From Galerina marginata (Eukaryota; Basidiomycota; Agaricomycetes; Agaricales; Galerinaceae): a stretch of DNA of 64,000 nucleotides. Within the stretch, counting starts at the first letter, position 1; the number at the start of each line of letters is the position of its first letter. Under the pieces are notes generated by a model, which saw only the letters and a program-made list of their open reading frames with translations, searched no databases and had not been told where the DNA came from. The stretch lies in NCBI GenBank assembly GCA_023014335.1, contig JAECYW010000004.1, positions 62,001 through 126,000 of the forward strand, read 5' to 3'. Both the position numbers and the translations under genes were made by a program. This document shows, piece by piece, positions 1 to 12,599 of this stretch.

Positions 1-110
1 GGAGCTGCAATCAATAGCGTTGGAAGAACGTGCGACTGCTAGTTAATTTTCAGTGCTCTCACGTCTATATATGGCTCGCTATCGTCGTATGTCATTTAAA
101 GTACAGCAGC
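1..110 (+). repeat. Fragment of a dispersed repeat at the window edge
   Basis: Positions 1-50 closely match 15259-15310: both contain a GCGTTGGA block followed by TGTGCGACTGCTAG or a near variant. Positions 45-105, around the TCTATATAT stretch, match 22660-22715. The GTCCCGTC..GTCCAGAA block near 605-620 matches 22728-22745. The first 645 bases therefore look like a patchwork of repeat pieces upstream of A/B copy 1. No coding potential is visible. Boundaries are approximate. Confidence 0.45.
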
Positions 111-644
111 AATATTAGCCATTGGCGAAGGGCTTCCAAAAGATCGTACCCTCAACACAATAGAATGCCTGCGAGATCTTCAGCAGATTGCAAAAATAAC
201 AGCAGCGGTAGAAAATAGAATGACCGTTCGTTTCTGTAGAACTTGGAACATTCAGTCCTTCTGCTACTTTCCAGTGTGAGCTTTCTATGTCGAATTTATT
301 GCTCATTAAAATAATCCATAATCGTGCTTAAATACTTGAAGGAAAACTCGCGAAGAGTACATCCCAATCCCAAGTGAATTTGTTTGGAATTTGTAGCTAG
401 CTGCTAATTTTCATCAACATCGTTATTCTTGTAGGTAGTTCTTTCGGACTAGCACTTTCTCAAATAAATTTTACCGCAGCCACGCAGACTGCGGCAAAAC
501 TTTGGGGGCTCTGGAGGATGAATTTAATCGAGCACCGACTCGGAGAGTAGACCTCAAATTCAAGTTGTAAAATCGGTATTCTTTCATCTTTCTTTCAGCA
601 CCAGTCCCGTCCGTCCAGAAGCTCCAAATACAACAATTTTAATC

Positions 645-1572
645 CTAGGTGTAAATTATATTGGAATGTTTGAAGTGGTGTGTCGTTGAAAGCGCTGCAT
701 TTGCCATTTTGGGGACAGAGACGCGTCGCGTCGCGTCAACATGCAATTCAATCACGTGTTTGTTGGGATAAATTTTCGTCTTCCCGCAGATCCCGCCCTC
801 ACCTACCGACTGTAACCGACATCCACTCTTCGCTGCCTGTTTTTTTCACGTTCGGCTCTCTTTCGATCATATAAGCAGGCCCCACTAACTTGTGGCCTTT
901 ATTCTTGCTGAAACCTCGATGTATTGAAGACCCCGACGACTCATACGACGTCGCTTGTCTTTTTCGCGTGTCGTCTCGTCCAGGTTTCTAGCTCATCCTC
1001 ATGAGCACTTGGATGCCGTAACACAAGCTCTAGGTGAGCAAACAACGTTTCTGGCATAAACAGTTTTCTAATATCTTCCAAACGAAGCTCGTGTTATGAC
1101 CACCTACTTTGCTGGCCTGCGATTCTTCCGTGCTTACAAGGCCCATGAACGCGCCGATTTTGCTGCTCCCATCGACATTGACATCACAACACGGTTTAGT
1201 GAAAGAACGAGGCTACTTAGGTACGCGCGTCTTGATTCGTGCTTCATCTATAGTCGGAGCTGAACACTATTCGTCGTTCTGTAGCTCGCCCACAAACTCG
1301 CCATCGCTGGAATTGCTACATGGGTCCTTGGTGGAGTAACGAGGCGGCTAAGTACGTGCATTTTGGTTCCTTGGTTCTTCTGTAGTCGAAGCTGAGCGCT
1401 TTTCCGCTCTCTGGCTCACTGTTGGCGTTGCTTCTCCCCATTCCAACATCCGCTTCCCCACCTGCAAACCTGTCGCGATCATGATGATACTCGTTTAACT
1501 GTCGTACGAACAAGTCTGCTCCTTGGAACGTTTACGCAACCCTCACTCTGGAATTCAACCCCTCGCGCCTTT
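645..1572 (+). repeat. A/B element copy 1 (A part only)
   Basis: This is the 5' (A) half of the A/B element. It starts at a GTGTAAATTATATTGGAATG block and runs through an ACGCGT box (721-726) and a CACGTG box (753-758), a CT-rich stretch and an ATATAAGC site near 870. It then carries exon-like blocks. One reads HEHLDAVTQAL and ends at a CTAG|GTGAGC donor-like site near 1034. The next reads GLRFFRAYKAHERADFAAP in one open frame (about 1115-1220). The copy stops at GCGCCTTT near 1572, where copies 2 and 3 continue into the B part, so it is truncated. Its function is unknown. Confidence 0.6.
719..762 (+). promoter_or_regulatory. ACGCGT / CACGTG promoter-like block
   Basis: An ACGCGT (721-726) followed by further TCGCG repeats lies 32 bases upstream of a CACGTG palindrome (753-758). 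The same pair occurs in A/B copies 2-5. These sequences are known core sites for MBF-type and bHLH-type regulators in other fungi. Actual binding here is inferred. Confidence 0.4.
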
Positions 1573-2575
1573 AAGTTTCAACCGCGCTCTCTTCCTGCCC
1601 CCCTGCCCATCTCTCTAACTCGCTCGTTTTTCTTTTATCCTTCTAAATCAACCCCGTGCAATTTTAATCCCGACCGTGCAACATCTCTTGCCTCAATTAC
1701 ACGACCCACGTCTCTGCCTTGCCTTTCTTTCCCCGCCAACTTTCACCAGGAGTGGATAGAAGATCGACATTGAACATCCAGCCGTCCGGATATTTTCTAT
1801 ATCAGTGTTAGCCTTCACAGTTCAAATTCAGCATATGCGAAATATGCCTTTCTTCAGGGACGAACTCCTGGTGGATGTACGTTTTCTTCCTGTTTATATG
1901 TGGGTCGTGACGACAAAACTGCTTCATTCCAGTTCAATCCTCGTCCGTCACAGCCCCAACGACCGTCTGTTAGAAAGTCCAACCTAGGCCTGCACTACCT
2001 TGGAGCTCCGAACAGCTGAGAAAGCAAGCGTCTCTCCTTCCTTAACCGCTGAGGTGAGTAGAGTGAAGTTTCGTATAACACTTGCTCATCTATCTCTCTC
2101 GACGTACATATCGTCGATGGAATATCTTAGCTGTGGTTCAACTTACCCAGCTGGATTGTCCTGTCGAAGCGCTGCCACTCTGCGCTCATTTCAATTCAGC
2201 GCCCGTTCGTCGATTTGTTCATCTGGCTGGCTAGTATTCGTTCTCTCAATTTGAGGTGTATCGCACGACAGGCGATGAATGGCGGGATGCATAGGAAGAC
2301 CATCCTCTCTCAATTTCGCCTCCTCCTTTTTCTCCTCTTGTTTCGCTCAGCTGCTGTCAAACATTGGAATTCCGGCGTCTTCCATTGTACATATGATTGC
2401 CGCGCGTTGCCAAAGTAAATTGTTTCCCCCTTGATTAAGCAGTCAAGGACATGTTTCCAGCCACGGAGACCGCATAGGTTTTCTATGTTTGTGGGAGGAG
2501 TCAGTAAACTTAAGTCCATCATCGATTTTCAGGAGGTAAACAACGATACAGGAGAGTTTAAACTGGTGTAAAACC
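1573..2575. other. No gene seen
   Basis: Pyrimidine-rich sequence follows the truncated A copy, then ordinary AT/GC-balanced DNA. The open frames are short (under 85 codons), overlap on both strands and show no domain or splice-consistent extension. Confidence 0.5.
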
Positions 2576-2835
2576 GTCGGAAATTGAAGTATAAATTACA
2601 GTGGGAGTCCGAGGAGGTTTGTTGGGGAGAGGAGAGATGCGATTAACGAGAAATTGGGACGGAAGTAAAATAAATCGGTTGTGGGCTTAGCAGGGGCGTT
2701 TTCGACAGTGCCTCCGGTAAGATGACCACGGGTGGATGTGGCTGTGTCCGGTACGGAATGCGAAGTAAGCGAGCGTTACGGCGCTTATCGTGTGAAATCA
2801 GTAGTTGGAGCGCGCAGAGCGCAGGGCGCTCATCA
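2576..2835 (+). repeat. Dispersed repeat, inverted partner at 15690-16010
   Basis: A stretch of about 250 bp, including AGCAGGGGCGTTTT and GTGTCCGGTACGGAATGCG, recurs as its reverse complement at about 15690-16010 with moderate divergence. No protein is recognisable in either copy. It may be an old transposon relic or an LTR-like piece; neither ends nor target duplications could be fixed. Confidence 0.5.
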
Positions 2836-4650
2836 CCGCTCATACATCCTACCACTGACATCAATGACAGAAGCACCTCTTCGACCGATCACGGTCAACA
2901 CTGCCCCGCTAACCGCAAACGACGACAGCCACAAAGTCAGTGGGTTTGGAAGAAAGCAATGACTTGGCAGTGACGCACATTGCAAGGGACACAGGTGCAA
3001 GATAACCCACTGCATTTGACATAGCTGACCACCTGGTTACACCCATTCTCGCACAGAACATTCCGGAGCAAGTTTCGTACCCGTGCCAGATCACCACGAG
3101 GCGGTCCCTCTCCTATGCCGCCTCCGTCAGGCCAGTACAATTATCTCGTTACAATGTCCGCCCAGCACTGTCCGCCGTCGCGTGCAGTTCCACGGTATGC
3201 ATGTTACGAGCCGCCGCCCATACCTCCGCCGCGAGCCCATTCGCACCGCCAGCATATGAGACAGCGTCCTCTGCCTTCTCAACACCAACTGGGATCGCCA
3301 TCACCGGCCCTTACACGACTTGGACCTGCAGTGTCGACTAACTGAGATGGATACGTTGGCCGCTTGGATAGGACTTTACGGCCGTAGTCTAGTTTTTCCC
3401 TGCTAACGCTGAGCATTCCGATGGACTGAACTGTTAAGGATTTGTAGATTACTCTCTCCCGCATTAACCGGACTCACCTTAATAAAGATCAGGACAGCTT
3501 GTAAAGCCGAAAGGATGACATCCTGTGCAGCACCGGATCAACGCTGTCTCTGACCTATTCACAGAGCCCTATAACTTGCACCAACTTCCCAGTAACAAGG
3601 TTCTGTCGGGAAAACTGCCAGGCCTGTCCCCTCGAAACGAGGGCAATGACATGTTGGAGACATCATCGCGTCCGCGGTAAACCGTAAACATAAAAGTGTA
3701 GGCAAAGGTGCATTTAAAGGTGCATTCGGTTGAGTGCCAGCATTGACAATCTACAGTTATAATTGAGCAGAGGGCTTAGAACACAGAAAGTGCGCTCACG
3801 ATGGCAGTATTTATCGGATTTGCAGACATCCGGGGCAATTGTTGATCTTTTCTTTCATCTCCTTCGATGTTTAACGTTTGATGTGGTATTTGACGTTAAG
3901 CTGTGTCCATAGTCACTGCTAAGATGCGAAATTTCTGCCAGTGGTCAAACGGCGAGTCACGGCATTTGGATTTTGCTATGGCATTTAGCTCTCATAATTA
4001 AGGGGTACACGGGATGGAACGGGAGAGCAACAACCAAACGACGTATCCGATGGAAACAGCTTTCATGTCAACGCTTCAGGTAAATCTCGGTCCCAGCCCC
4101 AAGAGCGGTAAAATTAGCTACAGAGTTCCCAGCAAATTTGGTTTCTGAATGATATATTAACGTCAGCGAAAGTCACTTTCCCTTTGGTGCTTTGACCACC
4201 ACCAAACGGGCGGAGACAATCCAATTGGCCAGAACCAGCCTTTTAAATGTAAGTCTTCACAGACCCCGAATCTAGTCAGCTAACATAACAAATAACCACC
4301 AACTAGGATTTGGTTCAGGTCTCCTCAAACTATTCCAAAGCATCGTACGCGTCTTGAACGTCGTCGATGCAGTTGCTTTCACCTCCCGAAATGGTTTAAA
4401 GCACACCGTCTCCGCTCCACGTTCGGTAGCTGGTGCTTGTTGATCTTTCATTATGGTCGTCGTACCTTTTCATCAGTTCTGGCGCCAAGGAAGGAGGTGA
4501 TATCCAATTTCTGGAAAGCCTTAGCAACAGCAACCTGGAGTGAGTGATATTTTCGGAGCGCTAAATAGAGATAAAATGTGTGACCACCTTTTGAAGCTTT
4601 TTTTTCTTGGCCACATATATAATATAGACATTCCGAAGAAAACCGTTAGC
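2836..4650. other. No gene seen
   Basis: I see no conserved reading frame, RNA gene or repeat here. The last 250 bases could hold the missing 5' exons of the DUF4436 gene that follows, but I could not find a membrane-anchor exon like that of its paralogue. Confidence 0.45.
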
Positions 4651-4696
4651 TTATCAGTGGCTCATAGGTGGCTGCGGGGCCTATAGGTTTACACGA

Positions 4697-5692
4697 ATGA
4701 ACCCATATACTTCGATGAATTGTGGTCCACCGAATATGCCTGTAGAAGTCTACGTCGATGGGTATGCAATTACTCACTAATTTCTTGAATTTACTTGTTT
4801 CTTATGGAATTCGTCTTCTTAGTTCACTGCGCTTCTCCTACGACCCAGAAGCCCATCCGTGGGTTTATGCTGGGAATAATGAACCTAATAGTACGCTGTA
4901 GTAAGTGACTCGCGTCGACTTCGATGGGCCCTCTGAATCTTTCTCAATGTAATTCTTAGTATCGAAGCCCTGAACGAGTTTCAAACTACGCACCTGCTAG
5001 AAATCAACACGCAGAAACTAACCTTGGGGAAGTGGAACCACTATTTCGATCAGGAATACTATTACCCCTTTGAAAACTTCCGTTTCGAAACCAATGTAGT
5101 TGCTATGCACCCAGACAACAGCAGCACTTCGCTCAACATAACAAAGCTAGGATTTTCAGACCTTCCCAAAAGTTTTGAACCTATATATAACCCGGTCCGA
5201 TCAAGAGTCAGCGTGAACGGTACTATGGTTGACTCGTATTATGCACAAGTGAATCTATACAGAGCCAATAGCGTCATATTCTTATAGGTGTCTTATTTCT
5301 CATCAATTGGGCCCTCGCCATCATGGTTGTTTACATCGCAGTCGGGGCATTTGTGTCAGGAAGAAAGGTCGGAGAAGGAATATTAGTCCTGCCAGTAACG
5401 GTCATCCTGACCATTCCAGCACTGCGAGCATTGTTTGTGGAAAATCCGCCCTTCGGTGAGTGGTTAGTGTCGAAGTCTTCAAAGCAATACGAGCTAATAA
5501 AGATACCATACAACTACAGGCATTTTGATAGGTAAGATAATTGGATACTGGAACAAGAGCGTAAATAACTTCAATTGTTCAGATGTCTTGGGTATATTCA
5601 TGCAGATGATCATTGTCGCGATATGCTCGTTGGTTTTATTAGGTGGGGTCGTCGCAAAGTCGTTTGGAAAAATAGAACAGTTTACAATGTAG
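4697..5692 (+). CDS. DUF4436-type membrane protein, 5' end incomplete, reading-frame problem
   Basis: Exons by splice phase: 4697-4761, 4823-4900, 4960-5219 (or on to 5287), 5288-5455, 5520-5531 and 5583-5692. The order is an extracytoplasmic part with YYYPFENFRFETN (the YPF..F motif of the family), then three hydrophobic segments: LFLINWALAIMVVYIAVGAF, a stretch near ILVLPVTVILTIPA, and the C-terminal IFMQMIIVAICSLVLLGGVV. The paralogue at 57126-58592 has the same layout, including a 12-nt exon. Reading straight through the VNLYRANSVIF segment meets TAG at 5285-5287, and the next helix lies in another frame. Either bases 5220-5287 are an intron (phases fit, but conserved residues before the helix are lost), or one indel broke the gene. 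The N-terminal membrane anchor seen in the paralogue was not found; the frame is open upstream to about 4660. The biochemical function of the family is unknown. Confidence 0.65.
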
Positions 5693-5933
5693 CTCAACAT
5701 TTGTATTTCGTCTATCCTAGTAGCAATGTAAGAGTAGGTACGGAATATATGTAATCAGTGGGAGAGAGAGCATGGGTGCCGGTTGTGAGATGAGCTGCAG
5801 TCGGCGATGCTGGGTGGTGAAAGCGCGACGTCCTGAAAGCGCTTACTTGATCGTAAAGGCGCTACACCCAATCAATGTAAGCGTCCTGGTAATTGATCTT
5901 TGAGACAGCTCCATTTTAAACCGGTCACATCGT

Positions 5934-8135
5934 AAGTGTAAATTTTATTGGAATATTTGAAATAGGCGTGTCGTTAAAAGCGCTGCATTTGGGAACAGAG
6001 ACGCGTCGCGTCAAGTTGCATTTCAATCACGTGTCTGTTGGGATCAAATTTCGTCACGGCTTCCCGCCGTCCCCGGACTCCCCTCTCTCTCACTTAGAAC
6101 TGACATCCACGCTTTGCTACCTGTTTCCTTCCCGTAGTTTTCTTTCAATCATTTAAGCATGCCGAACTCATTTGCGGCATTTATTCTTTGGGAATTCTGG
6201 ATGTCTTGAAGATCCCGACGACTCATACGACGCCGCTTGTCTTTTTCGCGTGTCGTCTCTCTTCCAGGTTCCTTGCTCCTCAGGAGCACTTGGATGTCAT
6301 AACGCAGGTTCTAGGTGAGCAAACAAGGTCTCTGCCATAAACACTTTGCCAATATTTTCCAAGGACCTTTTTCGTATCATGACCACCTTACTTTGCTGGC
6401 CTACGATTCCTCCGTGCTTGTAAGGCCCATGAACGCGCCGATTTCGCTGTTCCCATCGTCTTTGGTATCACAGCACTTGTTTATTAAAGGAACGAGACAA
6501 CTAAGTACGTGCATCTTAGTTTGTGCTTCATTTGTAGCCGGAGCTGAAGACTATTCGTCATTCTGTAGCTCGCCCACGAACTCGCCAACACTGGAATTGC
6601 TACGTGGGTCTTTGGTGGAGGAACGAGGCGTTTAAGTAAGTGCAACTTGGTTCCTTGCTTCTTCTGTAGTCGAAGCTGAACGTTGTCTTCGCTCTCTAGC
6701 TCACTGTTGGCGGTACTTTTCCGCATTCCAACATCAGCTCCCCTCCTGCAAACCTGACGCGATCACAATGATACTCGTTTAACTGCCGTACTAACAAGTC
6801 TGCTCCTGGGAATGTTTACGTAGCCCTCATGCTGGAATCTAACCCCTCGCGCCTTTCATGAAGCAGGATTCATCAACGACTTCGGGTATGTCCTGCCTCT
6901 ATCTCTAGCTCGCCTTCTCCGTGCTGATAGTTATATGAACCTCAGTCCAAAAATCCGGCTCTTCTCGAACGTCGACGATAGCAACATCAATTCTGAGAAC
7001 AACGACTCGTATCATCGAGCTTGCGATGATACGTGTCAACTTACCTGTGCCCATTGTTTGGCATAGATTACTACTCTCTGCGCCGCCAGCTCAAGTTCAA
7101 CCATCCCAGGCAGACGAGTACTACGAGTCGATACAACAGGAGAACCCCATCATCTCTGGGCATAGGCTACTCGACCATACCAGAACGCATATATTCGCTG
7201 AGCAAGGAGACGAGGTACGTATCTTCTTCGACTTTCATTCGCTCGCGTTCTCATCGCCAATACCACCCGACTCCACAGTTTGACCTTGGCTCATTGAAGC
7301 ACAGGAAACATATGCAACTGCAAAACCGACAGCTTCAATGTTTCCGCTTGTAATATCGACATAAGAGCGCATATACCCTGCTCAACCGTGTTCAAGTCGA
7401 GCCTGGTGGCCTGAAATCGGATGACTACCTCAATCCAACATGGCTAACAGTCAATGATCCCAGACCCCGTTCCATCGTCATCTAGAAGCCTCCGACCAGA
7501 TGAAAGGTTTGATGTGTTTGACGATCATAAACGTGCCTTCAGAGGTGTGCTTCTTCTCGCCTGTCCAATGTCCCCGTCGCTAAAGTCTGCTCCCCTCGCA
7601 GTTCGACTTTCGGCTCGTAGCATCTTCCACGGCTCTTTCACCTCCAAAGTAGTAAGCAGCACCGCATATACCCAAAGGCAAACTCGAAGCCGTTCAGCTC
7701 TGGTGCATGGAGCAGAGCGCCCAATTCGGACATCGGATTTCCAGTAATTATCTTAATGAGGCCCCGACTGAAAACATCGCGGGTGGTAGTCGTAGAAGGA
7801 ACAATGGCCAGGTCACGATCGAAAGGCTCAGGTGCGTTTCTTTCACCATCGCTAACATCAGCTGGCTCAGCAGCCTGCCCGCTGACTGGAGGATTGCAGC
7901 AGCTTCTACCTCCCCAAAGTCGAACATCGGAGCGCATATACCCAGCTCGACCACGTCGACCCTTCGTTTAGAAGTCGAAGGAGGAAATTCGAGAGTCAAC
8001 GCACCATCAGGGACCATAAACTACGAGCCGACTGACCTCAATCATCGACTTCCCCAATCTTCATGTCGAAGTCCGATGGCGGCAGTCGCAGGAATGTGAG
8101 GCCGAATATCTTCCTAACATTTCGAGATATCACTG
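5934..8135 (+). repeat. A/B element copy 2 (A and B parts)
   Basis: The A part (5934-6860) aligns with copy 1 from the GGAATATTTGAA block through ACGCGT (6001-6006) and CACGTG (6028-6033), then the HEHLD-like and GLRFLRACKAHERADF-like exons. The B part (6860-8135) holds exon-like blocks separated by introns with consensus-looking ends, for example GTACGT at about 7215 to CCACAG near 7280. Blocks include LNPTWLTVNDP and RPRLKTSRVVVVEGTMARS. Frames are broken by stops, so this copy is a decayed gene rather than a working one. It ends about 250 bp from the stop codon of the convergent GST gene. Confidence 0.6.
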
Positions 8136-8387
8136 ACACAACTCTAGTATTCTAAATTCACTATGTATTCACTTGTATTCAGTTTTCTATGTTTTAAATG
8201 GCCGTTTTGTCTACCAACCGCACTGTCGTAAGGCGAGAAATTTAACTACGGCAACGGTTACGGCGTATCCATTGCTGACATCGCTCGATGGTAAATAATA
8301 GCGGCCAGTTGGAGATAGCGTCATTCTCGAGTATAAGAAAGATCTCGCAGCCATTCAATTGATGAGAATATGTAGAAAATGAGGTAC

Positions 8388-9194
8388 TCAGTTTACGGTT
8401 TCATATTTCTTTAAGCCCTCCATAATGGTTTGCCATCGACCGTCATGCCAGGACATTATGTCCCTCCATTCCTGACTGCCTTCTCCCCAGACCTTTCTAC
8501 ACCACATGCTGAATGCCCCGACAACAATATCTGCCCAGGAAGGTGTCTCTCCTAACAGGAAGGGGCCCATCCCACCATTCTTCGAATACCATGCATCCAC
8601 CGTTCCCAAACTATCCTTGTACGCTGCCCACTGTCTAACGGCTTCCTCCCCTTTCGGAAGAAATTCTTCCAGCGTCTTTCCCAAATCTTTCTCCCGACTA
8701 CGACGGATGTATTCAGCGCTGGGTGGATTTAATCGTAGAACCTGGGCAGGCAGGATGAAGGGCAACAATTTGGGGATTTTCGACATGAAAGCGTCTGTGA
8801 AAGCCATCTGCAGACCGGCAGTGTTGTTTGGAAAGATGGTGGGGGCATCGGGGTAAGTTTTCTCGAGGTATTCAGCGATCCGGAGTGACTCGGATACGTA
8901 TCTACCGGTCGAAGGATCGTAGATGGCTGGGAGTGTGTAAAGTGGGCTCCCGTCGGGTTTCTTGAGGGTTGGGGAAATTCCAAGTTTCTTCGCAAGCGGT
9001 TCAATATCGGGGAACTCGACCCATTCGGTGGTGTAAGGGATACCTTTGATGTTCAAGGTATATCTGATGAAGTGCAGTTATGAACTAGGAAAGTAGAGAA
9101 TGCGAAAGAAGGAAGCACACCTCGCCTTCCACGTGCTGGGATTCAAAGCATCACCAGGGAGAGTTGAAGGTATATCGTAGAGAATTATAGTCAT
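8388..9194 (-). CDS. Glutathione S-transferase, basidiomycete Fua-like class
   Basis: Two exons (9121-9194 and 8388-9063) joined by a 57-bp intron give 249 residues. The N-terminal thioredoxin-fold half contains NPSTWKARYTLNIKG and then YTLPAIYDPSTGRYVSESLR; the SES triplet is the expected glutathione-contacting site. The C-terminal helical half has GPFLLGETPSWADIVVGAF, the usual N-capping/hydrophobic-staple region. The start is set by the short first exon MTIILYDIPS, typical of this family; the longer second exon has no ATG of its own at its 5' end. The assignment to the etherase/Fua-like group (fungal, LigE-related) rests on the NPSTWKAR and SES motifs. The likely role is glutathione conjugation or deglutathionylation of aromatic or xenobiotic compounds in the cytosol. 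It lies between two A/B copies and appears intact. Confidence 0.9.
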
Positions 9195-9276
9195 AATGAC
9201 AAGTGCAAGATGTGGTGTATATGCTTCGTGGGTGTGCGTAGACAGCACTGGTGGAAACCCAATGTATAATTTTCGG

Positions 9277-9284
9277 ATTATATA
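9277..9284 (-). promoter_or_regulatory. TATA box of the GST gene
   Basis: TATATAAT on the minus strand lies about 83 bases upstream of the GST start codon. It sits only about 20 bases from the beginning of A/B copy 3, so the gene's promoter region is bounded by the repeat. Confidence 0.5.
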
Positions 9285-9299
9285 GCTGCTTGATACTGA

Positions 9300-12090
9300 T
9301 CACGACAGGAGCTGACGCGTCGGCTGACGCGTCGCGTCAACGTGGATTTCAATCACGTGCTGTTAGGATCAATTTCTTCCCGCCGTTCCCGCAGGTTCCC
9401 GCCCTCACCTCCCGGCATCCCGCATCCACTCTTCGCTGCCTGTTTCCTTTCCGTAGTTCTCTTTCAATCATCCCGATCATCTAAGCATGCCGAATTCACT
9501 TGTTGCCTTTATTCTTTTGGATCCCTCGGTGTCTTGAACATTCTGATGACTCATCTGACGCCGCCTGTCTTTTTCGCGTGTCTTCTCTCTTCCAGGTTTC
9601 TTGCTCCTCATGAGCACTTGGATGTCGTGACACGAGTTCTAGGTTAGAAAACAACGTTTCTGGCATAAACCCTTTTCTTATCTCTTCTTAGAACTATGCT
9701 CGTATTATGAACTACTTTGTGGGCCTACGACTCTTCCGTGCTTGCAAGGCCCACGAAGGCCCCGATTTTGCTATTCCAATCGTTATTGGCATCACAACAC
9801 GGTTTGGTGAAGAAACGAGGCGACTAGGTACGCTAGTCTTAGTTGTGCTTCATCTGTAGTCGGAACTGAACGTTCTGTAGCTCGCCCACGAACTCACCAA
9901 CACTGGAATTGCTACATTGGCCTTCAGCGGAGTAACGAGGCGGCAAAGTACGTGGATGTTGGTTCCTTGCTTCTTCTGTAGTCGTAGCTGAATGCTTTCG
10001 TACTCTCTAGCTCACTGTTAGCGATACTTCTCCCCATTCCAGCATCGGCTCCCCTCCTGCAAACCTGGCGTGATCACAACGATACCGTTAAATTGTCGTA
10101 CCAACCAGTCTGCTCCTGGGAGCGTTTACACAGCCCTCACCCTGGAATCCAACCTCTCGCGCCTTTTATGAAGCAGGATCCGTCAACGACTCCAGGTATG
10201 TCCTGCCTCTAACTCTAGCTCGCCTTCTCCGTGTTGATAGTCATATGAACCTCAGCCTGAAGCGCCGGCTGTTCTTGTAGATGCCCTTCGCCCGCCTCCA
10301 CGTCAGCACGGACATTGTCAACTCCAACTTGAACGTCGACGATTGCAACATCAATTCTTACAGCAACGACGCGTCCAATCGAGCTTGCGATGACACGTGT
10401 CAACTTACCAGTGCCCTGGACCACTCTTCGACCTGGACCACTTCCTGCGCCGCCAGCTCAACTTCAACTATCTCTCAGGCAGACGAGTATTACGGGTCAA
10501 TACGAGAACCTTATACTTCATCTCCGGGAATAAGCTTCTCGACGATACGAGACCGCATATATTCGCTGAGAAAGGAGGAGAGGTACGTGTCTTCTTCGAC
10601 TTTCATTCGCTCGCGTTCTCATTGCTAATACTGCCCGCCTCCACAGCTTGCCCTTTGGCTCATCGACGCACAGTCAACATATGCACCTAAAAAACAACGT
10701 TTCCGCTTGTAAAATTGACATCGGAGCGCATATATTCAGTTCAAATTGAGCCTGGTGATCTAAATTCGGACGACGATCTCAATCTCATTCCAAACACCGC
10801 CTCGTCGTCTGGGGGCATCCAACAGGTGGAAGCTATGAACTTTCGCTAGCGCAACATTGCCCTCGCTGACGTTGGCTACCCTCGCAGTTCGATTTTTTGC
10901 TTATAGACTGCGCCTTCCACGGCTCTTACACCTCGAAAGTCGCAAGCACTTGAAGCAGCACCGCATATACTCAAGCTCAAACACGATCAGGTCTGGCACA
11001 TGGGGCAGAGAGCCCGATCCGAACATCAGATTTCCAGCAATCATCTCATGCGGCCCCGACTGAAAGCATCACGGGTGGTAGTCGGAGAAGGAACAATGGC
11101 CAGATCACGATCGAAAGGTTCGGGTGCGCTTCAGTCACGTACCTGGGACTGACATCGCTAACATCAGCTATCTCAGTAGTCTATCCGCTGACTGGAGGAT
11201 TGCGGCCAGCTTCTATCCCGCCAAAGTCGAACATGGACCGCATATACCCAGCTCGACCACCTCGACCATTGGTTCGGATGGAGAAGGAGGAAATCCGACA
11301 GTCAAGCCAAACCACAAATTAGCTGTCTTCGATCATCAACTTTTCCCAGTCTTCATCTCGAAGTCCGATGGTGCCAGTCACAGGAATGTGAGGCTGAATA
11401 TTTTTCTGTCGTTTGAAGGCATCACACTAACACAAGCCACGTTGCAGCCTGATTTCGAGCCTTGTTAATTACAAGGTCCACGTCAGCATCACCACCTCCG
11501 AGGCCGAACAAAGACCCGCATATACCCAAGTTGAATCATCTTCGGGCCGAAAGTCGCAGGTCGGAAGCCTTATTGGGGGTCGTTTGGGTGGTCGTTGAGG
11601 AAGCTGTGAATGTGAATATAACCCTTCAGTTACTCGTTATCTAGGAAGGCTTTGAAGGTACGTCCCCCATCGCCTATCCCATGCTGTCATATTGACGTCA
11701 GCCCTCTTCAATTTGGCTTCTTTTGACAGTGTTAAAACTCGATCATAAGACACACGTTCGCACTTCAAATCTGGCATGGAGGTTGAAGATAACAGTCGGA
11801 TAGCTATCACTATCAACGGAAGCCTCGTCTGGAAACCTCTTGTGTGATGGTCGTGTGATGGTATAAAACCAATGATTGCTCGTCGCACATGCAAACCATT
11901 CAGAGGTGCGACTGGTGCGTCGATATCATACTTTTTCAGTGCTGCAGCTTTAACTCGTCGCCAGCATTCTCAATGGCACCTCCAAGCATCAAAGTTCAAC
12001 CACATTCGGCCTAGTTCGCATGAGGAAGTTCGTTTCGCGGCCTTCGTCGACGAACATAGCCGTCGACAAGAGACCTCGTTCGTTGTGCCC
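9300..12090 (+). repeat. A/B element copy 3 (longest A+B copy)
   Basis: It begins beside the GST promoter with two ACGCGT boxes (9315-9320, 9327-9332) and CACGTG (9354-9359). The A exons read FLAPHEHLDVVTRVLG and GLRLFRACKAHEGPDF. The B part follows from about 10160 with an intron starting at a GGTATGTCC donor. Blocks include RPRLKASRVVVGEGTMARS (11050-11110), and an intron-like piece near 11655-11715 has GTACGT, a TTGAC branch site and CTTCAG. The tail reads CACCTCCAAGCATCAAAGTTC near 11975. Several stops interrupt the frames. I recognise no protein family. Confidence 0.6.
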
Positions 12091-12599
12091 GTATGAGGAA
12101 TACGTAATCGAATCTCAGTAAGTCGTCCGCCTTTTTGGACTCGGTTAGTTCAAACCCTCATTCTTACCAGACAACTTTTCTGTAACAGAATACCGGATCT
12201 CAATTCTGGACGCAGGAGAACCAACCCATAAAAACGAAACAATCGCTTCTCATGCCGACCGCCGACTCCATCCGCCGTATCGCAGCAACTGCTTCAAGCT
12301 GCTTCACCCGGACCGTATTCAAGTTCGAGTGGCAACTGCAACATCCTCGCCTTCGATTTTTGTTCCTTCCATGTTTTGCTTTCCTCAGCGAAATACCAAC
12401 TTGGCAGGGTCAAACCGCTGACGTCCACCAGCCAGTTATACCTCTCTCGTCGTATCCTACTTGTGGTAATGACGAATTGTGCGTTCTGCTACCTAGTGTG
12501 AGCAGGAGTTTTTTGAGACTAGGACTCGAGGACGCGCGGCTTTTGTGCTGCGTCTCGAAGACGAGGTTAATTTTTAGCATTCCTACAATCTGTTCTCGC
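12091..12599. other. No gene seen
   Basis: One plus-strand open frame (12252-12653) has no recognisable motif and overlaps minus-strand frames. I see nothing convincing. Confidence 0.4.
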
